Source: Streptococcus australis
GTDB lineage: Bacteria; Bacillota; Bacilli; Lactobacillales; Streptococcaceae
Direction of reading: 5' to 3'
DNA length: 64,000 bases
Assembly (NCBI RefSeq): GCF_015553625.1
Contig: NZ_JADNGY010000005.1
Location: 112,939-176,938, forward strand
Within the stretch, counting starts at the first letter, position 1. Each line of letters begins with the position of its first letter. Shown one piece after another: positions 8,093 through 16,920 of the stretch. The notes below the pieces were generated by a model. It did no database searches. It was not told the origin of the DNA and was given only the letters and a program-made list of their open reading frames with translations. The position numbers and the translations under genes were made by a program.

Positions 8093-9268
8093 ATGAAGCG
8101 ACATGCAGTCCAATTAATTACTCGTGGTGCGATCAATAGAATGGGAAATATGCTCTATGATTATGGGAATAGTGTCTGGCTGGCCTCGATGGGGACGGTA
8201 GGAAAGACAGTATTGGGGATTTATCAGATTTCTGAACTTGTTACCTCCATTCTAGTTAATCCATTTGGAGGCGTGATCTCAGACCGTTTTTCTCGTCGTA
8301 AGATTTTGATGACAACCGACTTGGTGTGTGGTCTCCTTTGTTTGGGCATTTCTTTTATCAGGAACGATCGTTGGATGATTGCAGCCCTGATTGTTGCCAA
8401 TATTGTCCAGGCCATTGCCTTCGCTTTTTCTAGAACTGCCAATAAAGCCATTATTACAGAACTTGTAGAGAAAGACGAGATTGTGACTTATAATGCCCAC
8501 TTGGAGTTGGTCTTACAGGTTGTCGGTGTTAGTTCACCTGTCTTCTCTTTTCTTGTTTTACAATTTGCCAGTCTCCATGGGACCCTCTTACTGGATGCAC
8601 TGACCTTTTTCATTGCTTTTGTACTGGTTGCTTTACTGCCGAAAGAAGAAAAGGTTCAAGAAAAGAAAGGGTTTACGGCAAAGGATATTTTTTCTGATAT
8701 CAAGGATGGAGTGCACTACATCTGGCAGCAGAAAGAAATTTTCTTTCTCTTATTGGTGGCTTCCAGTGTCAATTTCTTCTTTGCAGCTTTTGAGTTTTTA
8801 CTTCCCTTTTCCAATCGACTTTACGGAGTCAAGGGGGCTTATGCGACCATCTTAACCTTGGGGGCTATTGGCTCCATCATCGGAGCCTTGATCGCTAATA
8901 AATTTAAATCAAGCATGGAGATGCTTCTCTTCTTATTGATCTTAACAGGAGTAGGAGTATTCATGATGGGCTTGCCTCTTCCTCCTCTTCTTTCCTTTTC
9001 TGGAAATTTAGTCTGTGAACTCTTTATGACGATTTTTAATATCCATTTTTTTACCCAAGTACAAACCAAGGTGGAAGGAGACTATCTAGGAAGGGTCTTA
9101 AGCACCATTTTTACCCTGGCCATTCTCTTTATGCCCATCGCAAAAGGCTTGATGACTTGGTTGCCAAGCGTCCGAGTAGAATCCTTTCTCCTGATTGGCG
9201 CTGGCGTCATTCTCTTTTCCTTCCTAGCCCAACTCGTAGCCAAGCATCTACCATCAAAAAGTCATTAG
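8093..9268 (+). CDS. MFS efflux transporter, Mef-like (copy 2)
   Basis: A 391-aa paralogue of the preceding exporter, starting MKRHAVQLITRGAIN against MNRHAVQLISRGAIN, with the same motif A (SDRFSRRK) and 12-TM layout. It differs from copy 1 by mostly conservative changes. Unlike copy 1, translation initiation is controlled by a hairpin with an upstream leader peptide. The pair may have diverged in inducibility or substrate. The gene ends in a strong terminator shared with the convergent lapA-gatD-murT transcript. The substrate is unknown; drug efflux is inferred from family. Confidence 0.85.
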   Translation: MKRHAVQLITRGAINRMGNMLYDYGNSVWLASMGTVGKTVLGIYQISELVTSILVNPFGGVISDRFSRRKILMTTDLVCGLLCLGISFIRNDRWMIAALIVANIVQAIAFAFSRTANKAIITELVEKDEIVTYNAHLELVLQVVGVSSPVFSFLVLQFASLHGTLLLDALTFFIAFVLVALLPKEEKVQEKKGFTAKDIFSDIKDGVHYIWQQKEIFFLLLVASSVNFFFAAFEFLLPFSNRLYGVKGAYATILTLGAIGSIIGALIANKFKSSMEMLLFLLILTGVGVFMMGLPLPPLLSFSGNLVCELFMTIFNIHFFTQVQTKVEGDYLGRVLSTIFTLAILFMPIAKGLMTWLPSVRVESFLLIGAGVILFSFLAQLVAKHLPSKSH

Positions 9269-9308
9269 ATCAGTATGAAAAAAGCACCGACTGGTGCTTT
9301 TTTGATCT
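9267..9308. terminator. Bidirectional terminator after MFS pair
   Basis: A stem AAAAAAGCACC/GGTGCTTTTTT with loop GACT, flanked by AGATC/GATCT that can extend it. It has A-rich and T-rich sides, so it can serve both the forward MFS genes and the reverse cluster. Confidence 0.85.
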
Positions 9309-9352
9309 AGACAAACTGTTTTACAGAAAACAACCGAAGCGATGCTAAAAAA

Positions 9353-9655
9353 TCAATCGGTGCTTTTGTTTTCGATTTGTTCGATTTTTTCTTCTTTTTC
9401 ACCCGACATCTTTTGTTCTAGTTGTTTTTTCGCAGATTTTAATTCATGTTTTAATGAGAAATTTTTTGGAAGGCTGACTAAGAAAGTCACCAGCGAACCG
9501 AGAAGGACACAGACCAGAATCAAAATGATGAGAGGGAGTTTAAATTGGACCAGCAAAAAGTTCACAGTCACCGTTTGCATATTGGCCAAGGAAATAATTG
9601 CAATGAGCAGTACAGAAATCAGTAGTGCAACATATTGTAGTTTTCGTTTATTCAT
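9353..9655 (-). CDS. LapA-domain membrane protein
   Basis: A 100-aa protein with two transmembrane segments (about residues 8-27 and 38-65) separated by the short motif NMQTVTVNFLLVQFKLPL. That motif is typical of LapA/DUF1049 proteins. A C-terminal charged coiled-coil (about 70-100) is rich in Lys and Glu. It is the last gene of the reverse murT-gatD cluster, nine bases after gatD, so probably co-transcribed. In enterobacteria LapA-type proteins act in LPS assembly; in streptococci their role is not established. Confidence 0.8.
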   Translation of the reverse strand: MNKRKLQYVALLISVLLIAIISLANMQTVTVNFLLVQFKLPLIILILVCVLLGSLVTFLVSLPKNFSLKHELKSAKKQLEQKMSGEKEEKIEQIENKSTD

Positions 9656-9664
9656 TTTGTCTCC

Positions 9665-10453
9665 TTATTCTTCTAATTCAGCCTTGCTTTTCACATCAGC
9701 GTATTCTTCTGCTTTTTCAAGGCTTAAGATATCATTGTAAGTCGCTAGGTCGATGTCTTGCCCATATTTTTTCTTTAGAGCGGTTGTCACCAAGCGATAG
9801 GCTAAATTGGCGTTACGAGAGAGGATAGGGCCGTGGAAGTAGCTACCAAAGACGTTTTTGTAATGAACGCCTTCGCACCCATCTTTCTTGTTGTTCCCAT
9901 TTCCATAGACGACCTTGCCCAGCGGTTTTTCATCCTCTGCCAAGAAGGTCCGACCCTGGTGATTTTCAAAGCCATAGTAGGTTTCATTGAACTCTTCGTT
10001 ATGGATCTTGATATCGCCAATATAGCGGTTGTTTTCTTGGTTGAGAGTGTAATGCCCCATAATACCAAGACCTTCAATGCGTTTACCAGAAGCTTCAATG
10101 TAGTACTGGCCTAGAAGCTGAAAGCCACCACAGATAGCAAGGACTACACCATCGTCGTGAATAAAGCGTTCGAGATCTTCTTTTTTATCTGGCAGATCTT
10201 CTGATACAATGGTCTGTTCGTAGTCTTGGCCTCCACCAAAAAAGGCGATATCGTAGACTTCTGGATCAAAGCGGTCTTTGAGAGAAACGATATCCACAGT
10301 GACACGAGCACCAAGCTTCTCAGCAACGTACTTGAGCATGAGGATATTTCCATTGTCCCCATAGGTATTCATCAGATTCCCATAAAGATGGGCGATTCTC
10401 AATTCGAATTGGTAGGTTTCCTGATCAGGGGATTGTAGTGAAGTGTAGGTCAT
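9665..10453 (-). CDS. gatD: Lipid II isoglutaminyl synthase, glutamine amidotransferase subunit
   Basis: Partner of MurT. It hydrolyses glutamine and passes ammonia for amidation of D-Glu in the lipid II stem peptide, which is needed for efficient crosslinking in streptococci. The 262-aa protein is a class I (CobB/CobQ-like) amidotransferase. The nucleophile is Cys108 in [10 protein letters not shown], with His207 in SYFHGPIL as the catalytic histidine. An N-terminal extension of about 12 residues precedes the usual start region. Its ATG overlaps the murT stop by one base (TAATG), so the two subunits are translationally coupled. Confidence 0.95.
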   Translation of the reverse strand: MTYTSLQSPDQETYQFELRIAHLYGNLMNTYGDNGNILMLKYVAEKLGARVTVDIVSLKDRFDPEVYDIAFFGGGQDYEQTIVSEDLPDKKEDLERFIHDDGVVLAICGGFQLLGQYYIEASGKRIEGLGIMGHYTLNQENNRYIGDIKIHNEEFNETYYGFENHQGRTFLAEDEKPLGKVVYGNGNNKKDGCEGVHYKNVFGSYFHGPILSRNANLAYRLVTTALKKKYGQDIDLATYNDILSLEKAEEYADVKSKAELEE

Positions 10454-11793
10454 TAATTCATCTCCTTTCCAATCAGGTGTTCTTGAGCTAGAAGTTCACG
10501 GAATTCTAGCATGGCCGTATAGGTGGCTAAAATATAGGCGTGAGGGGTTTCCTGTTGCTGGATGCGTTGGAAGACCTCTTTTAATTCAGCTATTTCTGTA
10601 ATCTTTTCAGCAGGATAGCCTGTAACCCGAAGTCGCCGAGCAATTTCAGAGTGGCGCACCCCTCCAGCATTGATCTCTGGAATGTCCATTTGAGTGATTT
10701 GTTCAAAGTCCGCATCCCAGATCCAGCTGGTGTCTATTCCGTCAGCATAGTTGGCATTGAGAAGCACGGACAAGCTGAATGGATAAGGTGCTAGCTTGAT
10801 CATTTCAATAGCCTGCGTCGCACCGACTGGATTTTTGATCAGGACCAAGGTACATTCCTTGTCCCCAATCTTAAAGGTTTCTTGACGACCAAAGACAGCC
10901 TTACTCTTGTCGAAACCACGCTTAATGACGTCTGGACTTACTTCAAAATAATGGGCAACAGCAACTGCAGCGAGGGCATTATAAATATTATAGAGGCCCC
11001 CAATATTGATGTGGTAGTTTGTCCCGTTGATCTTAAAGTGAGAAGAAGTATTGGTTAGCTCGGTCAATTCATCGACAGCGACTGTCAAAGGAGGACGGTG
11101 GAAGCCACAGTGTTCACAGAGGTAATCCCCCAAATTCGCATAGGTATTCAACTGGTAGGTCAAGATGCCATGACATTCTGGACAGACAATTCCTTCTGTA
11201 TTGTAATGGGCCAACTTGGGAGCAGTTTTTTCTATATCAAAGCCAAAATATTGAACGGTATTTGGTAGGGGAAGGGTATGGAATAGAGGACTATCCCCAT
11301 TCATCAGAACAGTCGCCTGTGGCGCTTTTTTAATCCCATCCAAGATCATCCGATAAGTCGTGTAGATTTCCCCATAGCGGTCCATTTGATCCCGGAAAAT
11401 ATTGGTGATTACAAACAAGGTCGGAGTGATGTAGTCACAAATTCGAGACAGGCTGGCTTCATCGATTTCAAGAACAGCGATAGGACGACCAGAAGAACCC
11501 TTTGCGTTCAAGAAAGTAGTCGTAATCCCTGAAATCATATTGGCTCCACTAGGATTGGTCACGATAGGTCCGAAAGCCTCCTGAAGGATTCCAACAGTGA
11601 GAGCTGTTGTCAGTGTTTTCCCATTCGTACCAGTGACAACTACAATTTCGTAGTTCTGGGCCAGGTGTTGTAAAATGTCTTTATCAATTTGAAGGGCGAT
11701 TTTTCCAGGAAGGGTAGAGCCACGTCCAAGCATGCGCAAGAGGTGACTACTCATTTTTCCGGCAATAAGCCCCATACTAGTCTTAATCTTCAT
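10453..11793 (-). CDS. murT: Lipid II isoglutaminyl synthase, Mur-ligase subunit
   Basis: ATP-dependent Mur-ligase-like subunit that activates the alpha-carboxylate of D-Glu in lipid II for amidation by GatD. The 446-aa protein carries the P-loop GTNGKT at 55-60 and an inserted Cys4 zinc ribbon (Cys204, Cys207, Cys226, Cys229), diagnostic of MurT against other Mur ligases. A C-terminal DUF1727-type domain follows. It is the first gene of the murT-gatD-lapA reverse operon, divergent from cdaA with about 180 bp between. Confidence 0.95.
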   Translation of the reverse strand: MKIKTSMGLIAGKMSSHLLRMLGRGSTLPGKIALQIDKDILQHLAQNYEIVVVTGTNGKTLTTALTVGILQEAFGPIVTNPSGANMISGITTTFLNAKGSSGRPIAVLEIDEASLSRICDYITPTLFVITNIFRDQMDRYGEIYTTYRMILDGIKKAPQATVLMNGDSPLFHTLPLPNTVQYFGFDIEKTAPKLAHYNTEGIVCPECHGILTYQLNTYANLGDYLCEHCGFHRPPLTVAVDELTELTNTSSHFKINGTNYHINIGGLYNIYNALAAVAVAHYFEVSPDVIKRGFDKSKAVFGRQETFKIGDKECTLVLIKNPVGATQAIEMIKLAPYPFSLSVLLNANYADGIDTSWIWDADFEQITQMDIPEINAGGVRHSEIARRLRVTGYPAEKITEIAELKEVFQRIQQQETPHAYILATYTAMLEFRELLAQEHLIGKEMN

Positions 11794-11849
11794 AATTCAT
11801 ATTTTATCACAAAAACCAATAGAAGGTTACAGAAAAATCTGTTGAAACA

Positions 11850-11973
11850 TGATATAATGATGTAGAGTAGTTTGAACGCGCTATCCTTTGCTAGAATCCT
11901 TACTTTTGCTAGTAAGCATCCACAATGGTTAGCTGCGCGAAAAGCCTAGAAGAGAAGTGGTAGGTATGAGATT
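11850..11973 (+). promoter_or_regulatory. Extended -10 promoter and structured 5' leader of cdaA
   Basis: TGATATAAT at 11850-11858 is an extended -10 with no good -35. The roughly 110-nt leader contains small inverted repeats: CTTAC...GTAAG around 11900-11915, and CGCG near 11877 against CGCG near 11937 with CTA/TAG. It ends at GTG 11974 with only a weak ribosome site. I recognise no known riboswitch. Confidence 0.45.
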
Positions 11974-12822
11974 GTGAACATCCAACAATTGTCAAATCCC
12001 CAGTATTGGGCCAGTTTATTTCCCACTCCCTGGAGTGTGATTATCAACCTTATTGACATTGCCCTGGTAGCCTGGTTATTGTATTATTTTATAAAAGCCA
12101 TTGTCGGCACTAAAATTATGATTTTAGTCCGTGGTGTCTTGGCCTTTTTCTTATTTGAGTTAGTTGCCAATATGATTGGTCTGACGACCATTTCTTGGTT
12201 GATTAACCAAATCATCACCTACGGGGTCATTGCTGCGGTAGTGATTTTCTCCCCAGAAATTCGGACGGGATTAGAACGATTAGGTCGAGCAACTGAATTT
12301 TTCTCAACCAACCAGATTAGTCCAGAAGAAAAATTGGTTCAATCTTATGTAAAAGCCGTTGAGTATATGAGTCCTCGGAAGATTGGTGCCTTGGTTGCGA
12401 TTCAAGGGAGTAGAACCCTTCAAGAATATATTTCTACGGGGATTCCCCTCGATGCAGATGTTTCGGGTGAACTGCTGATTAATATTTTTATCCCCAACAC
12501 CCCGCTTCACGATGGGGCAGTGATTGTCACCAATGATAAAATTGCTGTATCTTGTGCTTATCTCCCCTTAACAGAAAGCACGGGAATTTCAAAAGAGTTC
12601 GGTACGCGACACCGGGCTGCAATCGGCTTGTCTGAGGTAAGTGATGCCTTTACCTTTGTTGTTTCGGAAGAAACGGGTGGTATCTCCATTGCGAGAAATG
12701 GGAGCTTTAGACACGACCTCAGTATCGAAGAATTCGAACAAGAATTGCGTTCCTTCATTATTCCAGAAGATCAAGGAAAAAAAGATTTGAAATCAAGAAT
12801 TTTTGGAGGACGTATCAAATGA
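11974..12822 (+). CDS. cdaA: Diadenylate cyclase CdaA
   Basis: Membrane-bound enzyme making c-di-AMP from two ATP. The 282-aa protein has three N-terminal hydrophobic segments (about residues 20-42, 47-68 and 75-93). The DisA_N catalytic domain follows, with DGA at 180-182 and RHR at 212-214. The start is GTG 11974, in line with the MN(I/F)QQLSN start of the pneumococcal protein as I recall it. It overlaps cdaR by four bases and precedes glmM, the conserved Firmicute cluster that ties c-di-AMP to cell-wall precursor synthesis. Confidence 0.96.
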   Translation: MNIQQLSNPQYWASLFPTPWSVIINLIDIALVAWLLYYFIKAIVGTKIMILVRGVLAFFLFELVANMIGLTTISWLINQIITYGVIAAVVIFSPEIRTGLERLGRATEFFSTNQISPEEKLVQSYVKAVEYMSPRKIGALVAIQGSRTLQEYISTGIPLDADVSGELLINIFIPNTPLHDGAVIVTNDKIAVSCAYLPLTESTGISKEFGTRHRAAIGLSEVSDAFTFVVSEETGGISIARNGSFRHDLSIEEFEQELRSFIIPEDQGKKDLKSRIFGGRIK

Positions 12823-13559
12823 TTCCAAAAAGAAAAATTGTCTATATTGTGACATCAGTCTTTTTCTCAAGTCTCTTATTCATCATTGCTACCTCTGTTA
12901 ATTTCCAGAATAACAGTAGTGCACGCCAAGTGAGCTCTGAAACTTATACCAATACTCTTACCAATATTCCGATTGATGTAAAATACAACGATAGTAAATA
13001 TTTTGTCAGTGGGATTAGCTCAGAAGTGACCGTCTTTCTGAAAGGATCCAATCGTGTCGCTTTAGCATCAGAAATGCAGGCTAGTACTCGTAAATTTAAA
13101 GTGGTAGCCGATCTGAGCAATTTGAAAGAGGGCCAGCATGAAATCACCTTAAAGGTGGAAGGCTTACCTTCCGGTTTAACTGCAACCATCGAGCCTCAAA
13201 CAGTCACTGCAAAAATTGGTAAGAAAAAGACGAAAAAGTTTGATGTTTCCGTCACGATACCAGACAAACAAATTGCCCCAGGTTGGAGTCTCTCACATGT
13301 TACTTTTTCTGAAGATAAGGTCTCTGTCACCAGCGACCAGGATACTTTAGCCAAAATTGATCATGTGGAAGCCATCTTCCCTGAAGGAGATCTTTTGAAC
13401 AATACCTACACGGCAACCGTCTCCTTGAAGGCAGTCGATAGCGAGGGAAATGATTTACCAGTCATCATCTCTCCATCAGAACTATACATGAAGGTTGAGT
13501 TGAAACAGACAAGTTCTAGCTCGTCGTCATCCAGTTCCTCATCAAATAATAGCAATTAA
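12819..13559 (+). CDS. cdaR: CdaA regulator, YbbR-domain protein
   Basis: A 246-aa protein with one N-terminal transmembrane anchor (about residues 7-25) and extracellular YbbR repeats. It is known in Firmicutes to bind CdaA and modulate cyclase activity. The C-terminus ends in a serine tract followed by Asn (about residues 232-246), a low-complexity tail. It overlaps cdaA by ATGA, so production is coupled. It lies 27 bp upstream of glmM. Confidence 0.93.
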   Translation: MIPKRKIVYIVTSVFFSSLLFIIATSVNFQNNSSARQVSSETYTNTLTNIPIDVKYNDSKYFVSGISSEVTVFLKGSNRVALASEMQASTRKFKVVADLSNLKEGQHEITLKVEGLPSGLTATIEPQTVTAKIGKKKTKKFDVSVTIPDKQIAPGWSLSHVTFSEDKVSVTSDQDTLAKIDHVEAIFPEGDLLNNTYTATVSLKAVDSEGNDLPVIISPSELYMKVELKQTSSSSSSSSSSSNNSN

Positions 13560-13586
13560 TAAAGATTCATCGAAAGGATTATCATA

Positions 13587-14942
13587 ATGGGTAAATATTT
13601 TGGAACGGACGGAGTCCGTGGAGAAGCAAACGTCGAATTGACACCAGAGTTGGCCTTTAAGCTCGGTCGATACGGAGGGTATGTCCTCAGTCAACATGAA
13701 AAAGAAACGCCACTTGTTTTCGTAGGACGAGACACTCGTATTTCTGGTGAAATGTTGGAAAGTGCGCTTGTTGCGGGTCTCTTATCTGTAGGGATTAAAG
13801 TATACAAACTCGGTGTGATTGCGACACCAGGTGTAGCTTATTTAGTTCGTTCTGAAGGGGCAAGTGCTGGGGTCATGATTTCTGCCAGCCACAACCCAGC
13901 TTTAGACAACGGGATTAAATTCTTCGGGAATGATGGCTATAAACTGGATGATGACCGTGAATTAGAGATTGAAGCTTTATTGGATGCGGAGTCTGATACT
14001 CTTCCTCGTCCTAGTGCAGAAGGTCTTGGAACTGTGATGGACTATCCTGAAGGACTTCGTAAGTATCAAGAATACTTAGTTTCAACTGGAACCCAGCTTG
14101 AAGGAATGCACGTGGCTCTAGATGCTGCGAATGGTTCTGCATCTACAAGCGCCCGTCAAGTCTTTGCTGACCTAGGAGCACGTTTGACAGTTATTGGAGA
14201 AAGCCCAAATGGTCTCAATATCAATGACCAAGTAGGCTCGACCCATCCTGAGGCTTTGCAAGAGGCTGTCCGAGAATCTGGTGCGGCCATTGGTTTGGCT
14301 TTTGATGGTGATAGTGACCGTTTGATTGCGGTTGATGAAAATGGGGACCTAGTCGATGGTGATAAAATCATGTACATCATTGGGACCTACCTTTCTGATA
14401 AAGGCCTCTTAAAAGATAACACCATCGTAACGACGGTCATGTCCAATCTAGGATTCCATAAAGCCTTGGATGCTAAAGGTATTCATAAGGTTGTAACTGC
14501 GGTAGGAGACCGCTATGTAGTTGAAGAGATGCGGAAGTCCGGATATAATCTTGGTGGAGAGCAATCTGGTCACGTGATTGTTATGGACTACAATACTACT
14601 GGAGATGGCCAGATGAGTGCTGTTCAATTGACTAAGATTATGCAAGAAACTGGACGAACCTTATCAGACCTTGCATCAGAAGTGACCATCTATCCTCAAA
14701 AATTGGTCAATATCCGTGTTGAAAATAGCATGAAAGATAAGGCGATGGAAGTTCCTGCTATTCATGCAATTATTGAAAAAATGGAAGCTGAAATGGCTGG
14801 GAATGGCCGCATCTTAGTGCGTCCAAGTGGTACCGAGCCACTGCTTCGTGTTATGGCAGAAGCTCCGACTGATGACGAAGTGGATTACTATGTGGATACA
14901 ATTGCTGCTGTAGTCAAAGATGAAATTGGTCTTGAAGATTAA
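13587..14942 (+). CDS. glmM: Phosphoglucosamine mutase
   Basis: Converts glucosamine-6-phosphate to glucosamine-1-phosphate for UDP-GlcNAc synthesis. The 451-aa protein begins [12 protein letters not shown]. The phosphoserine active site is Ser101 in MISASHNP, the metal loop is DGDSDR, and the C-terminal phosphate-binding motif is RPSGTEP. It is third in the cdaA-cdaR-glmM cluster. GlmM is reported to bind and inhibit CdaA in several Firmicutes. Confidence 0.97.
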   Translation: MGKYFGTDGVRGEANVELTPELAFKLGRYGGYVLSQHEKETPLVFVGRDTRISGEMLESALVAGLLSVGIKVYKLGVIATPGVAYLVRSEGASAGVMISASHNPALDNGIKFFGNDGYKLDDDRELEIEALLDAESDTLPRPSAEGLGTVMDYPEGLRKYQEYLVSTGTQLEGMHVALDAANGSASTSARQVFADLGARLTVIGESPNGLNINDQVGSTHPEALQEAVRESGAAIGLAFDGDSDRLIAVDENGDLVDGDKIMYIIGTYLSDKGLLKDNTIVTTVMSNLGFHKALDAKGIHKVVTAVGDRYVVEEMRKSGYNLGGEQSGHVIVMDYNTTGDGQMSAVQLTKIMQETGRTLSDLASEVTIYPQKLVNIRVENSMKDKAMEVPAIHAIIEKMEAEMAGNGRILVRPSGTEPLLRVMAEAPTDDEVDYYVDTIAAVVKDEIGLED

Positions 14943-14984
14943 ATAAAGAAGTAAACTCTCCAAGTGAGAGTTAAGGAGGTCAAT

Positions 14985-16394
14985 ATGAAATATTTACGTC
15001 GAATGATGTGGTCACTAGCCCTTGTTGCCACAGTCCTCTTTTCGAATGCTTTTGTGCAAACGATTCAAGCGTCAGAAGTCCTGTCTTATACACAAACAGC
15101 AAGCCTAACCAAGGACAATCAAGTAGTAACCAGTGGAACTACAGTCTTAACAAACGAAAAATTATCCGCTACCATCAATGTAGCCTTTCCAGATACACAA
15201 TCCATTCAAGCAGGAGACACCCTGACCTTGTCTTTGCCTAAAGAATTAACCTTTTATACAGCTCTAGAATTTGATGTGGTAGAAGAAGGCCAAACAAATG
15301 GTCAGACAGTCGGGAAAGCTGTTGTCAATTCGGCAAACAAGACCGTAACGGTTACATTTAACGATTACTTTGCTTCACACCCTCTCAATAAACGCGTTTC
15401 TTTACGTTTTGATGTGAAAGTTGATCCAGAGGTTGTTACCAAAACATCCCCACTGACCTTTAAATTTGGTAATACAGATTTTTCATTAAACTACGAAAAA
15501 ACAGATGGCCAAGCTGGTGACTATGAAATGAAATATGGCTACCAAGACCAAACAGATCCAACGATTGTAAAATGGCGGATTATCTTAAATGCTCGTCAAG
15601 ATATCCTTCGTGGAATGGTCATTAAAGATCAATTTGGAGATGGTTTGACACTGGTAGAAGGTAGTTTCCGTGCGGTTCGCTTTAGTCCAGTAGATGGTGG
15701 AATTAGAAACGAAGCCCATATTTTAACTCTGCCAGTTTTAGATAATTTCAGTAAAAAAGCTGTCTTCGACAAGAATGCAGCTGGTCAGATCACAGGATTT
15801 ACTATTGAATTTGGAGATAACTACAATTGGCCAATGTATATTGAATACTCTACTAGAGTGGCTCCGGGTACAAAAGTTGGCGATCTAGTTCATAATACTT
15901 TGACATGGACAGCAACCAATTTTCCTGAGCCTCGTAGTTTAACACGCGAATTGAGATTGGAATCGGGATCTGGAGAAGGATTAGGTGAGAAAGAACAAAC
16001 CCCACCGACACCAGATCCAGAGCCATCTAACCCTCAACCGGATCCAAAACCAAATCCAGATCCAAAACCAAATCCAGATCCAAAACCAAAACCAGATCCA
16101 AAACCAAAACCAGATCCAAAGCCATCTAACCCCCAACCAAATCCAGATCCAAAGCCATCTAACCCCCAACCGGATCCAAAACCAAAACCAGATCCAGAGC
16201 CATCTAAATCACAAACAGAACCGAAATCATCAAACTCATCATCAACTTCTGTCAAAGAAGAAGCTCCAAAATCTGGTAAGAAAAAAGTTCTTCCAAGTAC
16301 AGGTGAAAAGATGACGCCTGTTATCTTCCTTGTCGGTATCTTGGGATGTGCAGTTGGTATTACAGTATTTCGCTCTAAGAAGTTAACAAAATAA
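14985..16394 (+). CDS. LPXTG cell-wall-anchored adhesin-like protein with Pro/Asp repeats
   Basis: A 469-aa surface protein. The signal peptide (about residues 1-30) ends near QTIQA-SEV. The N-terminal 280 residues form two Ig-like domains resembling the collagen/fibrinogen-binding adhesin fold (LTLSLPKEL and VIKDQFGDGL are typical). A repeat region at about 345-405 has units of PKPDP, PNPDP and PSNPQPDP. A Ser-rich stalk and the sortase signal LPSTG follow, then a hydrophobic segment and a basic tail. ATG 14985 has TAAGGAGG six bases upstream. A 7-bp hairpin (AACTCTC/GAGAGTT, 14954-14972) abuts that site. The ligand is unknown. Confidence 0.87.
   Translation: MKYLRRMMWSLALVATVLFSNAFVQTIQASEVLSYTQTASLTKDNQVVTSGTTVLTNEKLSATINVAFPDTQSIQAGDTLTLSLPKELTFYTALEFDVVEEGQTNGQTVGKAVVNSANKTVTVTFNDYFASHPLNKRVSLRFDVKVDPEVVTKTSPLTFKFGNTDFSLNYEKTDGQAGDYEMKYGYQDQTDPTIVKWRIILNARQDILRGMVIKDQFGDGLTLVEGSFRAVRFSPVDGGIRNEAHILTLPVLDNFSKKAVFDKNAAGQITGFTIEFGDNYNWPMYIEYSTRVAPGTKVGDLVHNTLTWTATNFPEPRSLTRELRLESGSGEGLGEKEQTPPTPDPEPSNPQPDPKPNPDPKPNPDPKPKPDPKPKPDPKPSNPQPNPDPKPSNPQPDPKPKPDPEPSKSQTEPKSSNSSSTSVKEEAPKSGKKKVLPSTGEKMTPVIFLVGILGCAVGITVFRSKKLTK
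16020..16205 (+). repeat. In-gene tandem repeats encoding Pro/Asp/Lys stalk
   Basis: Degenerate repeats of CCAAAACCAGATCCA/CCAAATCCAGATCCA type with interspersed CCATCTAACCC units. They encode PKPDP, PNPDP and PSNPQP. Such tracts vary in length between strains by slippage or recombination. The reverse strand of this repeat is open but is a shadow. Confidence 0.8.
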
Positions 16395-16403
16395 TCCTCG
16401 TTT

Positions 16404-16590
16404 TTAAAGAGAGTGGGACAGAAATCGGTCATTCGTTAGACTTCGATTTCGTCGTCCCACCTCCGCACAGTTGAGTAGGGCTGTAACTGCTGATAAAATC
16501 AGAGTAGTAGAGCCCACTCAACCACTGCGTCTTGCTCGACAATCCAAAGACAATTAAGAGGCTAGGACTTTTGTCCCAGCCTCTTTTTTA
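16404..16590 (+). repeat. Intergenic three-hairpin repeat element, full copy A
   Basis: Starts ten bases after the LPXTG stop codon. Hairpin 1 (16411-16460) pairs GTGGGAC with GTCCCAC. Hairpin 2 (about 16468-16527) pairs CAGTTGAGT..GGGCT with AGCCC-ACTCAAC..CTG. Hairpin 3 (16556-16585) pairs AAGAGGCTAGGAC with GTCCCAGCCTCTT and ends in TTTTTT. Partial copies occur at 61833-61892 (reverse orientation) and from 63926 to the window end. It has no coding potential. Confidence 0.8.
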
Positions 16591-16678
16591 TTTGCCACAT
16601 GAAAAAGTGTTTGAAACAAACCTGGATGTAGGATGTTTAATCTATACAATCTCTCCTTTTCTTCTAGAGGGTGGATGT

Positions 16679-16707
16679 TTGAAAAATGCCCTTTTTCGTG
16701 GTAAAAT
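16679..16707 (+). promoter_or_regulatory. Promoter TTGAAA-N17-TAAAAT of the small protein/obgE
   Basis: The -35 is at 16679-16684 and the extended -10 (TGGTAAAAT) at 16699-16707, with 17-bp spacing. It lies about 36 bp upstream of GTG 16744. The stretch 16591-16678 otherwise holds nothing I can identify. Confidence 0.75.
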
Positions 16708-16743
16708 AGGGCTAATGAATTTATTGTAATAGAGGTAAAAAAC

Positions 16744-16875
16744 GTGGCTTTTGGAGATAACGGAAAACGCAAAAAAACATTTTTTGAAAAATTGACTATG
16801 CTAGTCATTGTGATTATGTTAATTGTAACGGTTGGAGCAATTTTTGCTGCAGCATTTGGTGCACTATCCTACTAA
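16744..16875 (+). CDS. DUF4044-type small membrane protein
   Basis: A 43-aa protein with a basic N-terminus (residues 1-15, NGKRKK) and one hydrophobic segment (about 18-42). It matches the small DUF4044 family that I recall next to obgE in streptococci. The start is GTG 16744 with AGAGGT seven bases upstream. It ends 45 bp before obgE and shares its promoter. The function is unknown. Confidence 0.7.
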   Translation: MAFGDNGKRKKTFFEKLTMLVIVIMLIVTVGAIFAAAFGALSY

Positions 16876-16920
16876 GAGGATTCCAAGCAGCACTTGGTAA
16901 TAAAAGGAAAACGTTAAATT

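Noticed and set aside
16034..16432. Reverse-strand ORF of 132 aa rich in GFGSG, opposite the LPXTG gene
   Set aside because: It is the antisense shadow of the Pro/Asp repeat region and adjoining sequence. It has no ribosome site and its composition follows directly from the repeats.
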